Source: Ga0077555 sp041397775
Lineage (GTDB): Bacteria; Pseudomonadota; Alphaproteobacteria; Rhizobiales; Hyphomicrobiaceae
Reading direction: 5' to 3'
NCBI GenBank assembly: GCA_041397775.1
Contig: JAWKWB010000003.1
Span: 62,001-126,000, forward strand
DNA: 64,000 bases
Under the pieces are notes generated by a model. That model saw only the letters and a list, made by a program, of their open reading frames with translations, made no database searches and was not told the DNA's origin. The translations under genes were made by a program, and so were the position numbers. Shown piece after piece: positions 35,552 to 43,096 of this stretch (positions within the stretch are counted from its first letter, which is position 1; every line of letters starts with the position of its first letter).

Positions 35552-36640
35552 TCATGGGCTGTCGGGTGGCGGGGCGATGCGGCCATCGCTCGACAGCAGA
35601 ACGGCGATCCATCTGAGGCTGGCGATGTTGGCGCAGGCGATGGCCATCACCACCATGATCGGCACGCACAGGAACATGCCGGGCAGGCCCCAGATCGTGC
35701 CCCAGAACGTCAGGGACAGCATGATGGCGAGCGCGCTGAGGTTCAAGGAACTGCCCATCACCGCAGGCTCGAGGAAATTTCCGACGGCGATCTGGAGCAG
35801 CATCAACAAAATGCCGACACCGAGGAAAGTGGTCCAGCCGTCGAACTGGAGCAACGCCAGCAGGGCAGGAAAGGCGACGCCGATGGCCGAGCCGACGTTG
35901 GGGATGTAGTTGAGCAGGAAGATGAGCAGTGCCCACGTTTCCGCAAAGTCGATCTTGAAGGCACGCAGCACGGCATAGCTCAAGGCGCCGGTCAGGATAC
36001 TGATGGCGGTCTTGATCCAGAGGTAACGGCGGATCGAGGCGGAGATGTCGACCATGATGCGTTCGAGCTGGGCCGCCCGCTCGGCCGTGCCCGCGAGCCG
36101 GGCGAGCTTGGCGGCGCTGTTGCCGCGCTCGACCATCATGAAGATCACGTAGAGCAGGATCAGCGTGGCCGTGAACGCGAACGACTGGACCGAGGACAGC
36201 AGGCCTGCGGCGAGGCGGGACAACTGCAGCCGCGAAACGACTTCGGCTGCCTTGGCGGAGATGTCCGGGCCGGCCCAGGCGCTGACGTCGGTCATGCGCG
36301 TGCGCAGCCGCATCTCGTAGCGCGGCCAGGCCTGGTTGATGGCATCCGTCTGGCCGGAGACGACGAGGCCGATCGAATAGACGGCGAGCGCAATGACCAG
36401 CAGCGCGATCGCGGCGGCAACGCCGCGGGAAATGCGGAAGGGGCCGAACGACCAAGTCTGCAGGCCGTCGATGAAGGCTTCGAGCAGGTTCCACAAGAGA
36501 ACCGCGATGGCCAGGGGAACGAGGAAGTCGCGGCCGTAGACGAGGCCGTACAGTACGACGCCCGCCGCCACGACCGGCACACTCATGCCGGCGAGATGCA
36601 GGTGGGCGGGAAGCCGAGGCTCGGGCGGTGTCGCTTGCAT
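35552..36640 (-). CDS. AI-2E family transporter
   Basis: A 362-residue membrane protein with about seven hydrophobic helices. The family pattern is visible: a periplasmic or cytoplasmic helical insert (about 100-150), then an AILTGALSYAVLR-type helix, IFLLNYIPNVGSAIGVAFPALLAL, GNFLEPAVMGSSLNLSALAIMLSL and FWGTIWGLPGMFLCVPIMVVM. Members export diverse small molecules or ions, and only some handle autoinducer-2, so the substrate is unknown. The ATG at 36640 gives a full N-terminus. Hairpin element B lies in the 171 bases upstream. Confidence 0.88.
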   Translation of the reverse strand: MQATPPEPRLPAHLHLAGMSVPVVAAGVVLYGLVYGRDFLVPLAIAVLLWNLLEAFIDGLQTWSFGPFRISRGVAAAIALLVIALAVYSIGLVVSGQTDAINQAWPRYEMRLRTRMTDVSAWAGPDISAKAAEVVSRLQLSRLAAGLLSSVQSFAFTATLILLYVIFMMVERGNSAAKLARLAGTAERAAQLERIMVDISASIRRYLWIKTAISILTGALSYAVLRAFKIDFAETWALLIFLLNYIPNVGSAIGVAFPALLALLQFDGWTTFLGVGILLMLLQIAVGNFLEPAVMGSSLNLSALAIMLSLTFWGTIWGLPGMFLCVPIMVVMAIACANIASLRWIAVLLSSDGRIAPPPDSP

Positions 36641-36683
36641 CGGAGCGGTCTCGTCGTCCTCGTCGCCGCGGATTGCGCGATGG

Positions 36684-36790
36684 CGTCCCGTCTCTCGTGT
36701 TGCTCGTGTTCCCTATGGTTCCGACATTTGCTCTCGGACGCCTGCCAAGGGCATGCAAATGCCGGAACCGGAACACGAGAGAACGGGACG
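36684..36790. repeat. Hairpin element, family 1, copy B
   Basis: An extended inverted repeat between the AI-2E gene and the end of the acyl-CoA dehydrogenase gene. Stems, from outside in: CGTCCCG/CGGGACG; CTCGTGTTCC (36703-36712) with GGAACACGAG (36770-36779); a four-base CTAT bulge; GGTTCCG (36717-36723) with CGGAACC (36763-36769); CATTTGC with GCAAATG around a loop of about 23 bases. The left arm also contains CTCGTGTT twice. It shares its core with copy A at 26852-26931. Confidence 0.72.
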
Positions 36791-36811
36791 CCTGCGGGTC
36801 GATGCGCGGGC

Positions 36812-37972
36812 TCAGGCGGCCGCGGGAATGAGGCCGCCCAGGCGGGCCAATTCGCGCAGGTGGTGGTCGGTGTTGCCGTAGGCGAGCTCGATCATCGTCA
36901 GGCGCTTGAAGTAGTGGCCGGCCTTGTATTCCTGCGTCATGCCGATACCGCCGTGGAGCTGGACCGCGTCCTGGCCGATGTGGCGGGCGGATTTGCCGAT
37001 CTGCACCTTCACGGCATGCATGGCCCGCGCCCGTTCGGTGGCGTCGTCCTCGGCGGCCATCATGGCCGCGAAGTACATCATGCTCTTGGATTGCTCGAGA
37101 TGCGTGAACATGTCGACGAGGCGATGCTGGATCACCTGGAAGGAGCCAATGGCGACGCCGAACTGCTTGCGCGTCTTGACGTACTCCAGCGTCATCTCCT
37201 GCAGGCTATCCATGGCGCCGACCGCCTCGGCGGCGAGGAAGGCGATCGCCTCGTGGACCGTGCGCTCGATGGCGGGAAGCGCACTGCCGGGGGTCCCGAT
37301 GACATCCTCGGGAGCGACCTTGACGCCCGACAGGGTGATATCGGCGCCGCGCTGGCCATCCTGCGTGGGGTAGCCGAGGCGGGAGAGGCCGGCCGCCTTG
37401 GCGTCGACGAGGAAGAGGCCGATGCCGCCCGGCGCGCGGCGGTCGCCGGAGATGCGTGCGGAGACGATCAGCTTGTCGGCGCTGTCGCCGTGCAGGACGA
37501 CCTTCTTCTCGCCCTCCAGAACGTAGCCGTTCTTGACGTCGCCCTTGGCGGTCACGGTGACATCGGCCAGGTCGTAGCGGGATTGCGCTTCCTGGTGCGC
37601 GAAGGCGAGCGTGGTGTCGCCGGAGATCACGGCGGGCAGGAGGCGGGTCCGCTGCTCGGGCGTGGCTGCATGGCGCAGCAGGCCGCCGCCGAGAACGACC
37701 GTTGCCAGATAGGGCTCGAGGGCCAGCGAACGGCCGATGGCCTCGCCGACGATCATCAGCTCGACCGCACCGCCGCCGATGCCGCCGTCGTCCTCCGAGA
37801 AGGGGATGGCGAGCAGGCCCTGGTCGGCCAGTTCCTTCCAGATCGCGGCGCTATAGCCTTTCGGCTCGCGGGCGAGCGTCTGGCGCGCCTTGAGATCGGG
37901 ATAGCGGCGGTTCAGCAGGCCGTCGACACTGTCTTTGAGGAGGCGTTGCTCGTCGGAGAGATCGAGATCCAT
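36812..37972 (-). CDS. Acyl-CoA dehydrogenase, PimD-type small subunit
   Basis: A 386-residue flavoprotein that oxidises an acyl-CoA to the 2-enoyl-CoA. It begins MDLDLSDEQRLLKDSVDGLL and has the ACAD segments GGIGGGAVELMIVGEAIGRSL, the FAD-contacting SGDTTLAFAHQEAQSRYD, and the C-terminal RKQFGVAIGSFQVIQHRLVDM and QLHGGIGMTQEYKAGHYFKRL. This start and overall pattern resemble the small subunit of pimeloyl-CoA dehydrogenase (PimD). The partner-type large subunit is encoded 700 bases upstream, with a LysE gene between, so the two may form a heteromer. The ATG at 37972 follows GAGGAAAC. Confidence 0.85.
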   Translation of the reverse strand: MDLDLSDEQRLLKDSVDGLLNRRYPDLKARQTLAREPKGYSAAIWKELADQGLLAIPFSEDDGGIGGGAVELMIVGEAIGRSLALEPYLATVVLGGGLLRHAATPEQRTRLLPAVISGDTTLAFAHQEAQSRYDLADVTVTAKGDVKNGYVLEGEKKVVLHGDSADKLIVSARISGDRRAPGGIGLFLVDAKAAGLSRLGYPTQDGQRGADITLSGVKVAPEDVIGTPGSALPAIERTVHEAIAFLAAEAVGAMDSLQEMTLEYVKTRKQFGVAIGSFQVIQHRLVDMFTHLEQSKSMMYFAAMMAAEDDATERARAMHAVKVQIGKSARHIGQDAVQLHGGIGMTQEYKAGHYFKRLTMIELAYGNTDHHLRELARLGGLIPAAA

Positions 37973-38010
37973 GGGTTTTGTTTCCTCGGATTATTCTTTG
38001 TCGATTGCGT

Positions 38011-38634
38011 TCAGTTGGCGCCGCGCAGGCTGACGGCAGCGATGCCGGCGCCGATGAGAAGTGCACCGCCCGCCCGGTTGAGCGCGCGAACGACGCCGTC
38101 ACGCGACAGCGAGGCGCGGGCGCGCGAGGCGAGCAGCGCGTAGCCGAAGGCATTGGCGAAGGCGAGCGTGACGAACGTCGCCTCGAAGACCGCCATCTGG
38201 TTCAGGACGCCCGTCGCGGGATCCAGGAACTGCGGCAGGAAGGCGACGAAGAACGTGATGCTCTTGGGGTTGAGGGCGGTGACGATCCAGGCATGGCCGA
38301 TCATGCGCACGGGCCGGGCCGGCTCGGTGCTCGGCCCGGCGTGGAGCGCACCGCCCGCCCGCCACAGCTTGACGCCGAGCCAGACGAGATAGGCGGCGCC
38401 GATCCACTTGAGGGCTGTGAACAACGTCGCCGACGTGGCGAGCAGGGCGCCGACCCCCAGCATCGACAAGGTCATGGCGGTCAGATCGCCGAGCGCGACG
38501 CCGACAGCCAGGGGCCATGCCGCGCGCCAGCCCTGGCCGAGCGCATAGGAGACGACGAGCAGGATCGTCGGCCCCGGGATGACCAGGAGAATGGCGGAGG
38601 CCGCGACGAATGCGGCCCAGGTTTCCAGCGTCAT
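38011..38634 (-). CDS. LysE/RhtB-family amino acid exporter
   Basis: A 207-residue inner-membrane protein with six hydrophobic helices. It has the LysE signatures LLVIPGPTILLVVSYALGQGWRAAWPLAVGVALGD in helix 1-2 and ALKWIGAAYLVWLGVKLWR in helix 3, followed by ALNPKSITFFVAFLPQFLDP. These exporters remove basic, hydrophobic or hydroxy amino acids; the substrate is not deducible. It is located between two acyl-CoA dehydrogenase genes, 38 and 30 bases away, on the same strand, so it is probably co-transcribed with them although it has no obvious metabolic link. Confidence 0.88.
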   Translation of the reverse strand: MTLETWAAFVAASAILLVIPGPTILLVVSYALGQGWRAAWPLAVGVALGDLTAMTLSMLGVGALLATSATLFTALKWIGAAYLVWLGVKLWRAGGALHAGPSTEPARPVRMIGHAWIVTALNPKSITFFVAFLPQFLDPATGVLNQMAVFEATFVTLAFANAFGYALLASRARASLSRDGVVRALNRAGGALLIGAGIAAVSLRGAN

Positions 38635-38664
38635 GGCCCCTTGTTCCTCGTTTCGCTCCCGTCC

Positions 38665-39870
38665 TCAGAAGCCCAGCACGGCCTTGGCGATGATGTTGTG
38701 CTGGATCTCGTTGGTGCCGCCATAGATCGAGACCTTGCGGTTGTTGAAGTAGACGGGGGCGGTGGGGCCGGCCCAGTCGGCGCCGCCGGGCGCCTCGTTG
38801 TGGCCGGTCAACTCGTCCTCGTCGACGAAGGGCAGCGCGAGGGGACCGGCGATCTCCATCAGCAATTCCGTCGTCATCTGCTGGATCTCGCTGCCCTTGA
38901 TCTTGAGGATCGACGAGGCCGGGTTGGGCTTGCCGCCACGGCCGGACTTGGCATCCTCGGAGACGACGCGCAGCTGCGTCATCTCCAGCGCCTTCAGCTC
39001 GACCTCGACAGCGGCGACCTTCTCGGCAAAGCGTGGATCGTCCATCAGGGAGCCCGCGCCCGCATCGACCTTGCGGGCCAGCTCCTTGATGCGTGCGACG
39101 CGCATCTTCGACACGCCGACGCGGGCGATGCCCGTCCGCTCGTTGCCGAGCAGGTACTTGGCGCAATCCCAGCCGCGGTTCTCCTCTCCCACGAGGTTCT
39201 CGACGGGGATCTCGACGTTGTCGAAGAAGACCTCGTTGACCTCCTTGCCGCCGTCGATGGTGATGATCGGGCGGATGGTGATGCCGGGCGTCTTCATGTC
39301 GAGCATCAGGTAGGAGATGCCGAGCTGCTTCTTGGCGTTGGGGTCGGTGCGCACCAGCAGGAACATCCAGTCGGCGTGCTGGGCGAGCGTCGTCCAGATC
39401 TTCTGGCCGTTGACGACGTAGTGGTCGCCCTGGCGCACGGCGGACGTCTTCAGCGAGGCGAGGTCGGAGCCCGATCCGGGTTCGGAGAAGCCCTGGCACC
39501 ACCAGTCGTCACAGGCGGCGATGCGCGGCAGATGGTGCTTCTTCTGCTTCTCGGTGCCGAACTGGATGAGCACGGGGCCGTGCATGGAGACGTTGAAGCC
39601 GACGGGGGAGGGCACGCCGTTCGTCTGCATCTCCTCGCCGAACATATAGAACTGGACCGGCGTCCAGCCCGTGCCGCCCCACTCGACCGGCCAACCGGGC
39701 GTCGCCCAGCCGCGCTTGTGGAGGGTCTTGTGGGAGGTGACGATATCCTCCTTCGTCAGTTCGCGCCCTTCGATCACCTTGCGGCGGATGGACAGCGGGA
39801 TCTCCGTCGTCATGAACTTGCGCACCTCGGCGCGAAACGCGTTCTCTTCGGGCGTGAAGCGCAGATCCAT
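38665..39870 (-). CDS. Acyl-CoA dehydrogenase, PimC-type large subunit
   Basis: A 401-residue acyl-CoA dehydrogenase beginning MDLRFTPEENAFRAEVRKFM. It has GWPVEWGGTGWTPVQ, the FAD/substrate-binding CQGFSEPGSGSDLASL and GQKIWTTLAQHADWMFLLVRTD, and ends with VSIYGGTNEIQHNIIAKAVLGF, where the glycine-rich motif is intact. The pattern matches the large subunit type (PimC) of pimeloyl-CoA dehydrogenases. A perfect GGAGGAACACC precedes the ATG at 39870. It heads the set ACAD-LysE-ACAD. The real substrate may be another dicarboxylic or branched acyl-CoA. Confidence 0.87.
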   Translation of the reverse strand: MDLRFTPEENAFRAEVRKFMTTEIPLSIRRKVIEGRELTKEDIVTSHKTLHKRGWATPGWPVEWGGTGWTPVQFYMFGEEMQTNGVPSPVGFNVSMHGPVLIQFGTEKQKKHHLPRIAACDDWWCQGFSEPGSGSDLASLKTSAVRQGDHYVVNGQKIWTTLAQHADWMFLLVRTDPNAKKQLGISYLMLDMKTPGITIRPIITIDGGKEVNEVFFDNVEIPVENLVGEENRGWDCAKYLLGNERTGIARVGVSKMRVARIKELARKVDAGAGSLMDDPRFAEKVAAVEVELKALEMTQLRVVSEDAKSGRGGKPNPASSILKIKGSEIQQMTTELLMEIAGPLALPFVDEDELTGHNEAPGGADWAGPTAPVYFNNRKVSIYGGTNEIQHNIIAKAVLGF

Positions 39871-40003
39871 GGTGTTCCTCCGTCAGGTGGTCGTTGGCAT
39901 TGCGCCCGACCTTGGGACGTATTCAAATGCAGGCTGCGACCAAGTGCAATCGAGGAATGGCGCGTTGCGCCGGCCCGTTCATGCCGAATGCGGAATATTT
40001 GCC

Positions 40004-40252
40004 ATGCTGTTGCTGAAGCCCAACTGCGAATGCTGCGACAAGGATCTGCCGCCGGAGGCTGCCGATGCGGTGATCTGCTCGTTCGAGTGCACGTTCTGCC
40101 GGGATTGTGCCGATACGCGGCTGCCGGGCGGGCGTTGCCCGAACTGCGGCGGTGAACTGGTCAAGCGTCCAGTGCGGCCGGCAGGAAAGCTGGCGCGGTT
40201 TCCCGCATCCACCGAGCGCGTCGTCAAGACGCACACGTTCTGCAGGCCGTAG
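40004..40252 (+). CDS. DUF1272 small zinc-ribbon protein
   Basis: An 82-residue protein with the DUF1272 pattern MLLLKPNCECCDKDLPPEA, then CSFECTFCRDCADTRL and GRCPNCGGEL. The nine closely spaced cysteines suggest a double zinc ribbon. The family is widely distributed and lacks an assigned function. The ATG at 40004 gives the standard N-terminus. It is divergent from the acyl-CoA dehydrogenase gene and convergent with rarA. Confidence 0.9.
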   Translation: MLLLKPNCECCDKDLPPEAADAVICSFECTFCRDCADTRLPGGRCPNCGGELVKRPVRPAGKLARFPASTERVVKTHTFCRP

Positions 40253-40294
40253 CGTCACCACGCGCCGCACACGTCGAGGCGGGAGCGTGGCCGA

Positions 40295-41617
40295 TCAACG
40301 ATCGCCCGCCTGCCGCTTGTTGCGCAGGTTCTCCCAGTAGGCGAGGCGCTTCGTGATTTCGCGCTCGAAACCGCGCTCGGGCGGATCGTAGAACTTGAGG
40401 CGGCGGCCCATCTCGTCGGGGAAGTAGTTCTGGCCGGAGAAGGCGTCGGGCGCATCGTGGTCGTAGTCGTAGCCCGCGCCGTAGCCCTGCTCGCCCATGA
40501 GCTTCGTGGGGGCGTTGAGGATGTGCTTGGGCGGGCTCAGGCTGCCGTGTGCCTTGGCGGCCCGCATCGCCTCGCCAAAGGCTGCGTATACCGCATTCGA
40601 TTTCGGCGCGGTCGCCATGTAGACGACGGCCTGGGCCAACGCCAGCTCGCCTTCGGGACTTCCAAGGAAGTCGTAGACGTCCTTGGCGGCCAGGGCCTGC
40701 GTGACCGCCTGGGGATCGGCAAGCCCGATATCCTCGATGGCCATGCGCACGAGCCGGCGCGCCAGGAACAGCCGGTCCTCGCCGCCATCGAGCATGCGGC
40801 ACAGCCAGTAGAGGGCGGCGTCGGGATCGGAACCGCGCACGGACTTGTGCAGGGCGGAAATGAGATTGTAATGCCCGTCCCGGCTCTTGTCGTACATGGG
40901 CGCGCGGCGCTGGACGAGCCTCGTCAGGCCGTCGCGGGAGAGCGCGCGCTGGCCGGCCGCGACGGCGGTCAGGACCTCGTCGGCCAGATTGATGGCAGAA
41001 CGGCCGTCGCCGTCGGCCATGGCGATCAAGGCCGCACGCGCGTCGGCATCCAGCGGCAAGGCGCGGCCTTCTTCCGCCTCGACCTTGGCGAGCAGTGCCT
41101 CCAGCGAGGTCTCGTCGTGGCGGTTCAGGACGAGGACTGCGGCGCGGGAGAGGAGAGCGGCGTTGAGCTCGAAGGAGGGGTTCTCGGTGGTGGCACCGAC
41201 GAGCGTGATCGTGCCGTCCTCCATCACCGGCAGGAAGCTGTCCTGCTGGGAGCGGTTGAAGCGATGGATCTCGTCCACGAAGAGGAGCGTTCCGCGGCCG
41301 GTCTGGCGGCGGGCGCGGGCGCGCTCGAACACCTTCTTGAGGTCCTGCACGCCCGAGAAGATCGCCGAGATCTGCTCGAGGTCGAGACCGGCGGCTTCCG
41401 CGATCAGGCGGGCGATGGTGGTTTTGCCCGTGCCCGGTGGCCCCCAGAGGATGAGGCTGGGGATGCGGCCCGACTTCAGCATGCGCGTCAAGGTGCCGTC
41501 CGGTCCAACGAGGTGGTCCTGGCCGACGACATCCGACAATTTTTGTGGCCGCAGCCGGTCGGCCAGCGGGCGGGGTGCTCCCTGGTCGAGACCGGCAGCC
41601 TGGAAGAGGTCTGTCAT
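40295..41617 (-). CDS. rarA: Replication-associated recombination protein RarA (MgsA)
   Basis: RarA is an AAA+ ATPase related to clamp-loader subunits that acts at stalled replication forks. The 440-residue protein has an N-terminal PLADRLRPQKLSDVVGQDHL, Walker A WGPPGTGKTTIARLIAE, Walker B TLLFVDEIHRFNRSQQD, sensor 1 TENPSFELN, and the C-terminal tetramerisation region with NAPTKLMGEQGYGAGYDYDHD, characteristic of MgsA/RarA. The ATG at 41617 starts the standard N-terminus; the ribosome site is weak. It stands alone between DUF1272 and the CaiB gene. Confidence 0.93.
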   Translation of the reverse strand: MTDLFQAAGLDQGAPRPLADRLRPQKLSDVVGQDHLVGPDGTLTRMLKSGRIPSLILWGPPGTGKTTIARLIAEAAGLDLEQISAIFSGVQDLKKVFERARARRQTGRGTLLFVDEIHRFNRSQQDSFLPVMEDGTITLVGATTENPSFELNAALLSRAAVLVLNRHDETSLEALLAKVEAEEGRALPLDADARAALIAMADGDGRSAINLADEVLTAVAAGQRALSRDGLTRLVQRRAPMYDKSRDGHYNLISALHKSVRGSDPDAALYWLCRMLDGGEDRLFLARRLVRMAIEDIGLADPQAVTQALAAKDVYDFLGSPEGELALAQAVVYMATAPKSNAVYAAFGEAMRAAKAHGSLSPPKHILNAPTKLMGEQGYGAGYDYDHDAPDAFSGQNYFPDEMGRRLKFYDPPERGFEREITKRLAYWENLRNKRQAGDR

Positions 41618-41781
41618 GGTGCGAGCTTAGTGGGGTTCGCGGGAGCGTGCCAGATGGCGTGCGCGAGATGCGCGCGGGGCGGCTGGCGCCAGCCGAAAAT
41701 GCTGCTTGTTCAACCGCCTCAGGTTCGGGCATTAACGTGCGCGAAACATGACCCGCGTTTTCGATGGGAGCCCACTCACGC

Positions 41782-42978
41782 ATGTACCCGCTGCTGAAAG
41801 GCCTGCGAATCATCGACATCACGACCATCGTTCTGGGGCCCTATGCGACCCAGTTCCTGGGGGATCTGGGAGCGGAGGTGATCAAGGTCGAGACGCTCGA
41901 TGGTGACATGAACCGCTATACGCCGCCGCATGGCGCGCCGGGACTGGGCGGTGTGTTCGTGAACAACAACCGCAACAAGCGCTCGCTGTCGATCGATCTG
42001 AAGAGCGCGCAGGGCCGGGATCTTCTCCTGCGGCTGATCGGGACGGCGGACGCGCTCGTCCACAACATGCGGCAGGATGCGCTGGACCGGCTGGGGTTCT
42101 CGTGGGAGGTCGTGCGCGAACTCAACCCAAAGCTCGTCTACTGCGCGGCGCTGGGCTACGGCAGTGCCGGACCCTATTCGGGAAAGCCCGCCTACGACGA
42201 CATCATCCAGGCTGCCTCCGGTCTGGCGGGCTTGACCTGGCGGCGGGACGGCACGCCGCTCTATCACCCGACCGTGACGGCCGACAAAGTGGCGGCATTG
42301 CACGTCGTCTACGCCGTGCTGGCGGCCCTGCTGTGGCGCGAGCGGAACGGCGGCAAGGGGCAGCATGTCGAGGTGCCGATGCTGGAGGCGATGGCGGCCT
42401 TCACGCTCAACGAGCATCTGATGGGCGCAAGTTTCACGGACGACGGGGCGCTGGGCTATCACCGGACGATGTCCCCCAATCGGCGGCCCTACAAGACCAG
42501 CGACGGCTATATTGCGCTACTGCCCTATACGACGGAGCAATGGCGGCGAGCATTGACGGCGCTGGGGCGCGAGGACATCGTGGCCGAGCCGTGGTTCTGC
42601 GACAACGCGGAGCGTTCGAAGCGCACCAACGACCTTTATGTCGTGCTGGGGCAGGCGCTGGAGACGCGGACGTCGAAGGCGTGGCTGGAATTGTTCGAGA
42701 AACTCGACATTCCCTGCGGTCCGGTCAATGCGCTGGAGGATCTGCTGAGGGATCCGCATCTCGTGGCAGCGGGCGTGTTCGAGCCCAATTACGACCGGCC
42801 GACGCCGATCAAGCGGAGCTTGCGGCAGCCGGTGATCATGGGGGGCGTGACGCGCGAGCCCGACACGCCGGCACCGTCGTTGGGGGCGGATACGCGCGCG
42901 CTTCTCGAAGAGCTGGGGTTGTCCGCATCCGAAGTCGACGGGCTCGTGGCTGCCCGTGTCGTCAAGGCGCAGTCTTGA
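41782..42978 (+). CDS. CaiB/BaiF family CoA-transferase
   Basis: A 398-residue class III CoA-transferase, which moves CoA between carboxylic acids. It begins PLLKGLRIIDITTIVLGPYATQFLGDLGAEVIKVE, the family's first motif, and carries the catalytic aspartate in GKPAYDDIIQAASGLAGL. C-terminal CGPVNALEDLLRDPHL is also typical. The specific acids are unknown (candidates include carnitine, formate/oxalate, succinate and aromatic acids). I chose the ATG at 41782; an upstream in-frame ATG at 41764 has no ribosome site. It precedes the molybdenum-enzyme gene with 118 bases between; co-transcription is possible. Confidence 0.9.
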   Translation: MYPLLKGLRIIDITTIVLGPYATQFLGDLGAEVIKVETLDGDMNRYTPPHGAPGLGGVFVNNNRNKRSLSIDLKSAQGRDLLLRLIGTADALVHNMRQDALDRLGFSWEVVRELNPKLVYCAALGYGSAGPYSGKPAYDDIIQAASGLAGLTWRRDGTPLYHPTVTADKVAALHVVYAVLAALLWRERNGGKGQHVEVPMLEAMAAFTLNEHLMGASFTDDGALGYHRTMSPNRRPYKTSDGYIALLPYTTEQWRRALTALGREDIVAEPWFCDNAERSKRTNDLYVVLGQALETRTSKAWLELFEKLDIPCGPVNALEDLLRDPHLVAAGVFEPNYDRPTPIKRSLRQPVIMGGVTREPDTPAPSLGADTRALLEELGLSASEVDGLVAARVVKAQS

Positions 42979-43096
42979 CCGCAGGCTTGTCGGCCGTCTT
43001 TCCGGCGGCACATTCTCGCGACAAGATCAGCGCTCCGTGTCAGGGTCGGTGTGGACCCTGATCCAATTCCGGTCCCCACGAGGCTTCCTGAGGTCC

